Assembly (NCBI GenBank): GCA_038256525.1
Contig: JBBSKF010000001.1
Coordinates: forward strand, 1 to 64,000
DNA: 64,000 bases
DNA from: SCTD01 sp038256525
GTDB lineage: Bacteria > Actinomycetota > Actinomycetes > Mycobacteriales > SCTD01
Reading direction: 5' to 3'
In this document: piece after piece, positions 47,824 through 55,346 of the stretch
Numbering within the stretch: position 1 is the stretch's first letter
Layout of the letters: each line of letters opens with the position of its first letter
The notes under the pieces: model-generated
The model's input: only the letters and a program-made list of their open reading frames with translations
Databases searched by the model: none
Told to the model about the DNA's origin: nothing
Position numbers and translations under genes: made by a program

Positions 47824-47891
47824 AGAGGAAGGCGGGGGTCCACCTGCTGTCGGTGCTCCGGCCAGGACAGCGGCACGGGCCGGGGAGCCGG

Positions 47892-49526
47892 CTACGAGGG
47901 TCGGTTCGTCTTGCTGGTCGCTTCGAGCTCGGGCAGCGTCGCTTCGGGCCGCTCCGCTGATCCGTTCTTCGAGCCGTTCTTGGAACCGTTGCGACGGGGC
48001 GAGAAGAAGCCGTCTTTATCCGGCGCCGGCTCGACCGCTGCCTTCTCATATCCGGGGCCGAGCGGCGGTGGAGCGCTGTGGTCCAGCGCCTCGGCCTCCA
48101 CGCCGGTGAGCCCGAGCTGGTAGACGAGCGGCAACGGGACGGTTTCCTCGACGAACTCGCCGGAGGGCAGCCGCCGGATGGTGCCCGACTCGATGCCGTG
48201 GTGCAGCAGCTCCTGGTCACTGTGCTGCAGCGCGAGGCACCAGCGCTTGGTGATCACGTAGACCAGCGGCGGCACCACGATCAAGGCAATGCGTCCTGCG
48301 ATCGTCATGGAGTTGACGTTCACGCCGAAGACCGAGGCGATCACGTCGTTGCCACCCGCGATGACGAGGATGATGTAGAAGGCGAGGGACATGGCGCCGA
48401 TGGCGGTCCGCACCGGAACGTCGCGCGGACGGTCCAACAGGTTGTGGTAGTCGCGGTCGCGGGTGAAGCGTGCCTCGAGCCACGGGTAGACCATCATCAC
48501 CGTGAACATCAGCCCGGGCATGATCACTGTCGGGAGCAGGACGTTGAACGGCACCGTGTAGCCGAGGCCGCTCAGCTCCCAGTTGGGCATGAGGCGCAAC
48601 GAGCCGTCGAGGAAGCCGATGTACCAGTCGGGCTGTGAGCCGGCGGTCACCTGCGAGGCGTTGTACGGCCCGTACAGCCAGATGGGGTTGATCTGCGCCA
48701 ATCCGCCGAGCGCGGCCATCACCGCGAACACCAGGAAGAAGAAGCCACCGGCCTTGGCGGCATAGGCGGGATAGAGCCGGGAGCCGACCACGTTGTTCTC
48801 GGTCCGGCCCGGTCCGGCGAACTGGGTGTGCTTCTGGTACCAGATCATCAGCATGTGGAAGGTGATCAGGCCGAGGATGGCCAGCGGGATCACGAAGATG
48901 TGCAAGGCGTAGAGCCGGTCGAGGAACTCTGTGCCGGGGTATTCGCCGCCGTAGATCAGGAACGTGGCCCACGAGCCGATGACCGGAACCGACAAGATGA
49001 TGCCGTGGAAGATGCGGGCGCCGGTGCCGGACAGCAGGTCGTCCGGCAGTGAGTAGCCGGCGAAGCCTTCGAGCAGACCGAGAACCAGCAGCAGCACGCC
49101 GATGAGCCAGTTGAGCTCGCGCGGCTTGCGGAAGGCACCGGTGAAGAACACCCGCATGAGGTGCACCACGATCGCGGCGATGAACAGCAGGGCCGCCCAG
49201 TGATGGATCTGCCGCATGATCAGGCCGCCGCGCACGTCGAAGCTGATGTAGAGCGTCGACTCGTAGGCCTGCGACATCGTCACGCCCTTGAGCGGGATGT
49301 AGCCGCCGTCGTAGACGACCTCGGTCAGGGACGGTGTGTAGAAGAACGACAGATAGGTCCCGGTGAGCAGCAGGATGATGAAGCTGTAGAGCGCGATCTC
49401 GCCGAGCATGAACGACCAGTGGTCCGGAAAGACCTTGTTGAGGCTCTTGCGGACGTAGCCGGCGGCGCCGAGCCGTTCGTCCACCCAGCCGGCCGTGGTG
49501 GCGGGCGCCTTTTCCAGACGGCTCAT
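47892..49526 (-). CDS. qcrB: Cytochrome bc1 cytochrome b subunit
   Basis: The 544-residue quinol-oxidising cytochrome b of the bcc complex. Eight-plus membrane helices; haem ligands in IHHWAALLF and HIFVIPLAIL...HMLMIWYQKHTQF; actinobacterial C-terminal extension with a SKNGS repeat (RNGSKNGSKNGS) and a Glu/Pro tail. ATG at 49526 overlaps the qcrA stop (ATGA). It is the last gene of ctaE-qcrC-qcrA-qcrB. Confidence 0.96.
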   Translation of the reverse strand: MSRLEKAPATTAGWVDERLGAAGYVRKSLNKVFPDHWSFMLGEIALYSFIILLLTGTYLSFFYTPSLTEVVYDGGYIPLKGVTMSQAYESTLYISFDVRGGLIMRQIHHWAALLFIAAIVVHLMRVFFTGAFRKPRELNWLIGVLLLVLGLLEGFAGYSLPDDLLSGTGARIFHGIILSVPVIGSWATFLIYGGEYPGTEFLDRLYALHIFVIPLAILGLITFHMLMIWYQKHTQFAGPGRTENNVVGSRLYPAYAAKAGGFFFLVFAVMAALGGLAQINPIWLYGPYNASQVTAGSQPDWYIGFLDGSLRLMPNWELSGLGYTVPFNVLLPTVIMPGLMFTVMMVYPWLEARFTRDRDYHNLLDRPRDVPVRTAIGAMSLAFYIILVIAGGNDVIASVFGVNVNSMTIAGRIALIVVPPLVYVITKRWCLALQHSDQELLHHGIESGTIRRLPSGEFVEETVPLPLVYQLGLTGVEAEALDHSAPPPLGPGYEKAAVEPAPDKDGFFSPRRNGSKNGSKNGSAERPEATLPELEATSKTNRPS

Positions 49527-50656
49527 GTCCCACGCTCCCAATAGCTCGGACCGATCGGCTCCGAAAAGTCGCCTTGCGCGATGAAGTATCCCTCGTCATC
49601 GACCGAGATCGCCAGTTGGGGAAGGGCGCGGGCGGCCGGTCCGAAGATGACCGTGGCTCCGGTGCTCGCGTCGAAGACCGACTGGTGGCAGGGGCACAGC
49701 AGGTTGTGGGTCTGCTGCTCGTACAGCTTGACCGGGCAGCCCAGGTGGGTGCAGATGCTCGAGTAGACGACATGCCCCTTGTAGGCCCAGTCCTGTTGCT
49801 CGCCCTCGAGCTTGAGCTCCTCGGGACGCATGCGGATGAGCAGTGCCGGTGAGTCGGCCGCGATCGTGCCGTGGAAGACGTCGGGGAAGACGCTCTCGAC
49901 CCCGCCGATCTGCAGATCGCCGAGCTTGACCGGAGTGCCGTTCTGGCGGATGAGACGGACCCCCTCGACCCACGAGGTCGTCGCCAGCACCCGCTCCTTG
50001 TGCTGGAAGCGCCCGAGGAAGCCGACGAACGGCAACGGCAGCAGCGCGAGCGAGCCGGCTCCGAGCAGCAAGGTGTTGCGCAACAGCTTGCGGCGGGGCA
50101 GCCCGGTGTCGGCCAGGCCCTGCCGAAGCGCCTTCGCGGTCGCGGCGCGCTCGTCCGGCGCGGAGCCGAAGGGGTGTCGCTCCTGCACGGCCTCGTCGTC
50201 GACCATCAGGAGCTTGGCCCACAGCACCGTCCCGGCGCCGACGCCGCCCAGGGCCATGGCCATGAACACCCCGAGCAGGGGGGTGAAGTAGGCGTTGCCC
50301 GGCGCGCCGAACTCCTGCTCCTGGGCGAAGAACGTCACGATGAAGCTGATCACGCCGATCACGGCCAGCAGGAACAGCGAGGCGACCTTGCGTTCGGCGA
50401 TGGCGGCGTCGCGCTCGCTGAGTGGGGCGTGTGGCGGGTGCGCCGCGGGCTGGGCGGGGTGATCGCTGTGCCGCTGTCCGTCGCCGTGACCGGAGGTGTA
50501 CAGGTCGGTGCCGCTGCTGCTGTTGGTGTGACTGCTGGAGGAGACGTCGGACCCGCGGGTGTCGCCGGGACCGCTGGCCGAACTGCTCGGCCGGGGTGAG
50601 CTCAGCTTTTCGGGCAACGAGCCCGAGTCGGGGTGCTCGGGCCGGTCGTCGCTCAT
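49523..50656 (-). CDS. qcrA: Rieske iron-sulfur subunit of cytochrome bc1
   Basis: The 377-residue Rieske protein. After a 60-residue Ser/Pro/His-rich lead come three membrane helices (about residues 85-205), then the [2Fe-2S] domain with CTHLGCPVKLY and LLCPCHQSVFD, giving the Cys/His ligands. The low-complexity lead (HTNSSSGTDLYTSGHGDG) is unusual. ATG at 50656 overlaps the qcrC stop. Confidence 0.95.
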   Translation of the reverse strand: MSDDRPEHPDSGSLPEKLSSPRPSSSASGPGDTRGSDVSSSSHTNSSSGTDLYTSGHGDGQRHSDHPAQPAAHPPHAPLSERDAAIAERKVASLFLLAVIGVISFIVTFFAQEQEFGAPGNAYFTPLLGVFMAMALGGVGAGTVLWAKLLMVDDEAVQERHPFGSAPDERAATAKALRQGLADTGLPRRKLLRNTLLLGAGSLALLPLPFVGFLGRFQHKERVLATTSWVEGVRLIRQNGTPVKLGDLQIGGVESVFPDVFHGTIAADSPALLIRMRPEELKLEGEQQDWAYKGHVVYSSICTHLGCPVKLYEQQTHNLLCPCHQSVFDASTGATVIFGPAARALPQLAISVDDEGYFIAQGDFSEPIGPSYWERGT

Positions 50657-51429
50657 GAGCGGGCTCCGATCCACAGCGTCATCATGATCAGCACCGCGAT
50701 GCCCACGACCCAGATGACCAGGCCCTCGGTCAGCGGGCCGTAGCGGCCCAGGCTCGCCCCGCCGACGTCCTCGGCTTGCGTGATGTAGGTGACGTAGCGG
50801 GTGATCGCCTTCTTCTCCTCGACGCTGAGCTGGTTGTCGCCGTAGCGCGGCATCGACTCCGGGCCGGACTGCATGGCCGTGTAGATGACGCGCGCGCTGG
50901 CCGACTCGAGCTCCGGGGCGTACTTGCCGTAGGTCAGCGCGCCGCCGGAGCCGGCGAAGTTGTGACAGCTGGCGCAGTTGGTGCGGAACAGCGCCCCGCC
51001 GAGCTGCAGGTCGCCGTCATCGAGGTCGCCCGCGGGGACCGTCGGGCCGCCGCCCTGGCCCTGGATGTACTCGGCGAGCGCGTCGATCTCCTCCAGGGTG
51101 TAGCGCACGTCCTTGCGCGGAGCCTGCTGCACGCCGGCCGCGAGCGGCATGCGGCCGCTCTCCACCTGGAAGATCACCGAGGAGGCGCCGACCCCGATCA
51201 GCGTCGGCCCACCCGAGCCGCCGGCGAGGTCGAGCCCGTGGCAGGTCGAGCAGCCCGACAGGTAGAGGTCGCGCCCCTCCTGAACCAGCTCCTCCTTCGT
51301 CGGGGCCGGCTTCGTGGCGGCTGGCTCCTCGACCGCCGAGCTGGGGGCGGCGACTGCGGTGTACAGCGTGCCGACGATGCTGAGGGAGAGCAGCACCACG
51401 GCGTACCCGCTCAGCTTGGTCTTCTTCAC
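50653..51429 (-). CDS. qcrC: Diheme cytochrome c subunit of bcc complex
   Basis: A 258-residue membrane-anchored cytochrome with an N-terminal signal helix, two c-type haem sites (CSTCHG and CASCHN) and a C-terminal helix EGLVIWVVGIAVLIMMTLWIG. Two CXXCH sites identify the actinobacterial diheme QcrC that replaces soluble cytochrome c. GTG at 51429 begins KKTKLSGYAV ten bases after ctaE. It passes electrons directly to CtaC. Confidence 0.96.
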   Translation of the reverse strand: MKKTKLSGYAVVLLSLSIVGTLYTAVAAPSSAVEEPAATKPAPTKEELVQEGRDLYLSGCSTCHGLDLAGGSGGPTLIGVGASSVIFQVESGRMPLAAGVQQAPRKDVRYTLEEIDALAEYIQGQGGGPTVPAGDLDDGDLQLGGALFRTNCASCHNFAGSGGALTYGKYAPELESASARVIYTAMQSGPESMPRYGDNQLSVEEKKAITRYVTYITQAEDVGGASLGRYGPLTEGLVIWVVGIAVLIMMTLWIGARS

Positions 51430-51439
51430 GCGAGTCCGT

Positions 51440-52066
51440 TCACTGGATGATGTAGATCGCGGCGAACAGCCCGATCCACACGACGTCGACGAAGTGCCAG
51501 TAGTAGGAGGTGACGATCGCGCTGGTCGCCTTCTCGGCGTTGTAGCGCCCCACGGTCGAGCGGAGCAGCACGACGACGAAGGCGAACAGGCCGGCGACCA
51601 CGTGCAGCCCGTGGAACCCGGTGGTGAGGTAGAACACCGAGCCGTACGGCGCGGAGGCGATCGTCAGGCCCTCGTGGACCAGCTCGCGGTACTCGTTGAC
51701 CTGCCCCAGCACGAAGGCGGTGCCCATGACGAGCGTCAGGACGTACCAGCGGCGCAGTCCGTAGACGTCGCCACGCTCGGCCGCGAACACCCCGAGCTGG
51801 CAGGTCACCGACGACGCCACCAGGATCACGGTGAAGACCAGGGCGTACGGCACGTTGAGCTCGGCGGTGTACTCCGCCCACACCTCGGCGCCCTGCACCG
51901 AGCGGATCGTGAAGTACATCGCGAACAGCGCCGCGAAGAACATCAGCTCCGAGGACAGCCAGACGATCGTCCCGACGCTGACCATGTTCGGCCGGGTCAA
52001 CGACCCGTGGCCGCTCGCGGCCCCGTGCGGAGGTGCAGCGGCCGGGGGCGCGGCGGTCGTCGTCAC
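51440..52066 (-). CDS. ctaE: Cytochrome c oxidase subunit III
   Basis: A 208-residue subunit III with five helices; family blocks FFAALFAMYFTIR, TGFHGLHVVAG and SYYWHFVDVVWIGLFAAIY. The GTG start at 52066 follows CATGAT by six bases, which might be a -10; otherwise no Shine-Dalgarno is seen. It leads the minus-strand ctaE-qcrCAB operon and diverges from ctaG. Confidence 0.95.
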   Translation of the reverse strand: MTTTAAPPAAAPPHGAASGHGSLTRPNMVSVGTIVWLSSELMFFAALFAMYFTIRSVQGAEVWAEYTAELNVPYALVFTVILVASSVTCQLGVFAAERGDVYGLRRWYVLTLVMGTAFVLGQVNEYRELVHEGLTIASAPYGSVFYLTTGFHGLHVVAGLFAFVVVLLRSTVGRYNAEKATSAIVTSYYWHFVDVVWIGLFAAIYIIQ

Positions 52067-52152
52067 GTGAGCATCATGGCAGGCCGGGACGGCCCCCACC
52101 ACGCGGGGCGGGGGCGCGTCGCGGTCGGTGCGCCGTGACCTGCTTTCGGGCC

Positions 52153-52158
52153 TACCCT
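52153..52158 (+). promoter_or_regulatory. -10 hexamer TACCCT, leaderless ctaG
   Basis: TACCCT ends seven bases before the GTG at 52166. Confidence 0.45.
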
Positions 52159-52165
52159 GGGGAAC

Positions 52166-53089
52166 GTGGAGCCTTCCGCAACGACGCTCGCCCATCGCGA
52201 GGGCCTACCGGACTTCGGACCGATGTCGGTCTTCACCGAGGCCCAGCCGGCGCTCCTGCCGGTCCTGCTGGTGGCGGTGCCCGCCGCCCTCTACGTCTAC
52301 GGCGTGCGTCGTCTGCGCGCCCGGGGCGATGCCTGGCCGGTCGGGCGCACGGTGTCCTTCCTGGTCGGCGGGCTCGGGGCGATCGCGCTCGCCACCCTGT
52401 CCGGGCTCGCGGCGTACGACACGAGCCTGTTCGGGGTGCATATGGCCCAGCACATGCTCCTGTCGATGGTGGCGACGATCTTCCTCGCCCTCGGGGCGCC
52501 GGTGACCCTTGCCCTGCGGACCCTGCCCAGCCGCTCCCGCGGGGTGCTGCTCGCGGTCCTGCGCTCGCGCCCGGCCCGCGTCATCAGCTTCCCGCTGGTC
52601 ACCTGGATGCTGTTCGTGCTCAGCCCCTTCGCCCTCTACTTCTCCGGCTGGTACGAAGCCACTCTCACCTCACCGGCGCTGCACGAGTTGCTGCACGTGC
52701 ACTTCCTGGTGGTGGGGGCGCTGTTCTTCTGGCCGATGCTCGGGGTCGACCCGGTGCCGGGACGCTCCAGCCACCCGTTCCGGATGCTGCTGATGGCGGC
52801 GACCCTGCCGTTCCACGCCTTCCTCGGCGTGGCGATCATGAGCGTGGAGCCCGACGGTCGTGGCCTGCTCGCTCCCGGGTACTACGTCCCGCTGCACGGG
52901 CTGGCCGAGTCGGTCTTCCAGCAGCAGGTCGGCGGCGGGCTGCTGTGGTCGGCCGGGGACATCGTCGGCCTGCTGTTCCTCGGGGTGCTGCTCCACCAGT
53001 GGATGCGGGCCAGCGAGCGGGAGGCCCGGCGGGAGGACCGGCGGCTCGATCGGCTCGAGGAGGCCGATGCCGAGCGGGCGGGGGTCTGA
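52166..53089 (+). CDS. ctaG: CtaG-type cytochrome c oxidase assembly membrane protein
   Basis: A 307-residue membrane protein with about seven helices of the caa3_CtaG family, which helps copper insertion or assembly of oxidase. Conserved His-rich helices: HMAQHMLLSMVATI, HELLHVHFLVVGALFFWPMLG and LPFHAFLGVAIM, all plausible copper contacts. GTG at 52166 follows a -10 hexamer; a shorter start at 52223 is possible. It diverges from ctaE. Confidence 0.88.
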   Translation: MEPSATTLAHREGLPDFGPMSVFTEAQPALLPVLLVAVPAALYVYGVRRLRARGDAWPVGRTVSFLVGGLGAIALATLSGLAAYDTSLFGVHMAQHMLLSMVATIFLALGAPVTLALRTLPSRSRGVLLAVLRSRPARVISFPLVTWMLFVLSPFALYFSGWYEATLTSPALHELLHVHFLVVGALFFWPMLGVDPVPGRSSHPFRMLLMAATLPFHAFLGVAIMSVEPDGRGLLAPGYYVPLHGLAESVFQQQVGGGLLWSAGDIVGLLFLGVLLHQWMRASEREARREDRRLDRLEEADAERAGV

Positions 53090-53127
53090 CCTGCGTGTTC
53101 GCCATGTTTTCCGAATGATCTCAGGTC

Positions 53128-53156
53128 TTGACCGGCGGCACGGCCGTCTCTAGGGT
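53128..53156 (+). promoter_or_regulatory. Promoter TTGACC-17-TAGGGT
   Basis: Best -35/-10 pair in the window: TTGACC (53128-53133), 17-base spacer, TAGGGT (53151-53156). It would start an mRNA at about 53163, with a 44-base leader, for the small zinc-ribbon gene at 53207. Confidence 0.65.
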
Positions 53157-53206
53157 GCGCCCTGTGACCGCCGTCCCTCCGGCGGACCCGAGCGAAGGAG
53201 CACGCC

Positions 53207-53386
53207 TTGGCCTCTGGCAGTCGCATCACCGGGACAACCATGAAGCCGGTGCCCAAGGCCCGGACCTCCGGAAGCGCGGCCTGCCGGGTCTGCGGCTCGC
53301 GCCTGTCGGCCTACAACGCGGGCCCGGACTGCTACACCCACACCGTCGCCGAGCCGTGGAAGGGTCCGGGCCAGCTGCCGCGCTAG
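53207..53386 (+). CDS. Tiny zinc-ribbon-like protein
   Basis: A 59-residue protein. It holds ACRVCGSRLSAYN and PDCYTHTVAEPW; Cys-X2-Cys plus a later Cys/His would suit a zinc site. The start is TTG at 53207 with AAGGAG seven bases upstream, behind a good promoter; an in-frame ATG (53240) is less likely. I recall similar short Cys-rich proteins in actinomycetes, but no function. No other reading frame in this region has a comparable start signal. Confidence 0.72.
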   Translation: MASGSRITGTTMKPVPKARTSGSAACRVCGSRLSAYNAGPDCYTHTVAEPWKGPGQLPR

Positions 53387-53433
53387 CCGGAACCTCGGGC
53401 GTCGCCGCTGTCCCTTTCCGAGCGGCTCGCCGC

Positions 53434-53439
53434 TACCAT
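53434..53439 (+). promoter_or_regulatory. Possible -10 TACCAT before receiver-like gene
   Basis: TACCAT ends eight bases before the ATG at 53448; a leaderless or near-leaderless mRNA is possible. Confidence 0.35.
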
Positions 53440-53447
53440 CCCCGAGC

Positions 53448-53894
53448 ATGAGCGAGCCTGCCGCCCCGGCCCCCGAGGGACGCACCCATCTGGTCGTCGT
53501 CTACAGCGACGACGCGGCGATCCGCGACCAGGTCCGCGGCGCCCTGGGACGCCGGCCGGCGGCCGACCTCGGGCGGGTCGAGTGGGCCGAGTGCTCGACC
53601 GGGGCCCAGGTGCTCGCGCGGGTCGATGCTGGTGGGGTCGACCTGTGCGTGCTGGACGGCGAGGCCTGGCCGACGGGCGGCATGGGGCTGGCCAAGCAGA
53701 TGAAGGACGAGCTGCCGGACTGCCCGCCGACGCTGCTGATCATCGCTCGCAAGGACGACTCGTGGCTCGCGACCTGGTCGCAGGCCGACGGCGTCGTGGC
53801 GCACCCGATCGATCCGCCCGAGCTGACGACGGTCGCGAGCGACCTGCTGCGCCGGCGGGCGGCCGGTCGGCCCGTACGCCGCGCCCTGCACTGA
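53448..53894 (+). CDS. Degenerate response-regulator receiver protein
   Basis: A 148-residue single-domain protein with the receiver fold: acidic pair in VVYSDDAAIR, the phospho-acceptor Asp in LCVLDGEAWP and the later strand PTLLIIARKDDSW. The conserved Lys after strand 5 is replaced (VVAHPIDPPEL), so phosphorylation-switching may be lost. There is no output domain. It lies eight bases upstream of trpD; this pairing looks conserved in actinomycetes, but any link with tryptophan synthesis is unknown. Confidence 0.75.
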   Translation: MSEPAAPAPEGRTHLVVVYSDDAAIRDQVRGALGRRPAADLGRVEWAECSTGAQVLARVDAGGVDLCVLDGEAWPTGGMGLAKQMKDELPDCPPTLLIIARKDDSWLATWSQADGVVAHPIDPPELTTVASDLLRRRAAGRPVRRALH

Positions 53895-53902
53895 ACGCCC
53901 CG

Positions 53903-54952
53903 ATGGTCGCCCCGGTCGGCAACAGCTGGCCAGCGGTGCTCAGCGCCCTGCTGCGCGGGGAGTCGCTGAGCTCGGCCGACACCGCCTGGGTCATGGGTGA
54001 GGTGATGGCGGGCGACGCGAGCCCCGCCCAGGTGGCCGGCTTCGCCGTGGCCCTGCGGGCCAAGGGGGAGACCGCGGCCGAGGTGGCCGGGCTGGTCGAG
54101 GTGATGCTCGCCGAGGCAGCCCCGGTGACGGTGGTGGGCCGGGTCGTCGACACCTGCGGTACGGGTGGGGACCGTTCCAACACCGTCAACCTGTCCACCA
54201 TGGCGGCTCTCGTCGTCGCCGGCGCAGGGGTGCCGGTCGTCAAGCACGGCAACCGCGCCGCCTCATCGGCCTGCGGGTCGGCGGACCTGCTGGAGGCGCT
54301 CGGCATCGTCGTCGACCTGCCGCCCGCCGAGGTCGCCCCGTGCCTGGAGCAGGCCGGCATCGCCTTCTGCTTCGCCCCGGTCTTCCACCCCGGGATGCGC
54401 CACGCGGCCGTGCCACGGCGTGACCTCGGCGTGCCCACGGTGTTCAACGTGCTGGGACCGCTCACGAACCCGGCCCGGCCCGGCGCGCAGGCGGTCGGGG
54501 TCGCCGATGTGCGGCTCGCGCCGGTCATGGCCGGGGTGCTTGCGGCGCGGGGGGCTGATGCGCTGGTGTTTCGCGGCGACGACGGGCTGGACGAGCTCAC
54601 GACGACCGGGCCGTCAACCGTGTGGGTGGTCGCCGAGGGTGCGGTGCGGAAGGAGTCCTTCGACCCGGCCTCGATCGGTGTGCCGCGGGCCGACCTCGAG
54701 GCGTTGCGCGGCGGCGACGCGGCCCACAACGCCGGCGTGGCCCGGGCGCTGCTGGCGGGGGAGGGGTCCGGGCCGGTGCGTGACGCAGTGCTGCTCAACG
54801 CGGCCGCGGCGCTCGCGGCCTTCGCCGGCGGCGACGACCCGCTGGTCGACCGGCTGGGGGCCGGCTGGGCGAAGGCGGCGGCGGCGCTGGACTCCGGTGC
54901 GGCCGGCGCGCTGCTCGGGCGCTGGGTGTCGGCGTCAGCGGCGCTGCGCTGA
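53903..54952 (+). CDS. trpD: Anthranilate phosphoribosyltransferase
   Basis: Joins anthranilate to PRPP in tryptophan synthesis. The 349 residues have VDTCGTGGDRSNTVNLST, VVKHGNRAASSACGSAD and VFNVLGPLTNPARP, the PRPP and anthranilate sites. ATG at 53903 follows the receiver-like gene by eight bases. No other trp gene is in the window. It converges with the Lrp-type gene across a palindromic region. Confidence 0.95.
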   Translation: MVAPVGNSWPAVLSALLRGESLSSADTAWVMGEVMAGDASPAQVAGFAVALRAKGETAAEVAGLVEVMLAEAAPVTVVGRVVDTCGTGGDRSNTVNLSTMAALVVAGAGVPVVKHGNRAASSACGSADLLEALGIVVDLPPAEVAPCLEQAGIAFCFAPVFHPGMRHAAVPRRDLGVPTVFNVLGPLTNPARPGAQAVGVADVRLAPVMAGVLAARGADALVFRGDDGLDELTTTGPSTVWVVAEGAVRKESFDPASIGVPRADLEALRGGDAAHNAGVARALLAGEGSGPVRDAVLLNAAAALAAFAGGDDPLVDRLGAGWAKAAAALDSGAAGALLGRWVSASAALR

Positions 54953-54964
54953 GCCGCACCCCCC

Positions 54965-55031
54965 GGTGATCCACGCGGGCTTTGACGTGGATCCCCCCGG
55001 GGATTCCACCTCAACGGGCGCGTAGATCACC
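54965..55031. terminator. Nested GATC-type palindrome between trpD and Lrp-type gene
   Basis: An inner perfect stem GATCCACG (54968-54975)/CGTGGATC (54986-54993) and outer arms GGTGATC.ACGC (54965-54976)/GCGT.GATCACC (55020-55031). It lies between convergent genes and may stop transcription both ways. It resembles the other GATC-flanked repeats in layout but differs in sequence. Confidence 0.6.
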
Positions 55032-55039
55032 CCAGGAGC

Positions 55040-55321
55040 TCATGACGGCAGCCCGAGGCTGAAGGTCGCTTCGAGGTCGTGCCGGCTGTAGGCCTGGAAG
55101 GCGATCAGCGTCGAGGTGGCGATGACACCCTCGACCTTGTTGAGGCGCCCGGCGATGACGTCGTGCAGCTGCTCGTGCCGGCGTACGCGCACCATCGCGA
55201 CCAGGTCGATGTCCCCGGCGACCGAGTAGACCTCGCTCACACCGTCGAGCTCGGCGATGCGCTGAGCCACCTCGGGGATCGAGTCCACGGCGGCGCTGAC
55301 CATGACGATGGCGGTGATCAC
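55040..55321 (-). CDS. Stand-alone Lrp/AsnC ligand-binding domain protein
   Basis: A 93-residue RAM (AsnC C-terminal) domain with no DNA-binding part: ITAIVMVSAAVDSIPEVAQ, DGVSEVYSVAGDIDLVAMV and HDVIAGRLNKVEGVIATST. Such single-domain proteins bind amino acids and can oligomerise. GTG at 55321 has TACCCT seven bases upstream. Function is unknown; a metabolic sensor is possible. It lies downstream of the nuclease gene by 25 bases. Confidence 0.85.
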   Translation of the reverse strand: MITAIVMVSAAVDSIPEVAQRIAELDGVSEVYSVAGDIDLVAMVRVRRHEQLHDVIAGRLNKVEGVIATSTLIAFQAYSRHDLEATFSLGLPS

Positions 55322-55328
55322 TTCTCGA

Positions 55329-55334
55329 AGGGTA
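55329..55334 (-). promoter_or_regulatory. -10 hexamer TACCCT, leaderless Lrp-type gene
   Basis: TACCCT ends seven bases before the GTG at 55321 on the minus strand. Confidence 0.45.
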
Positions 55335-55346
55335 CGGCCCCGCCGC

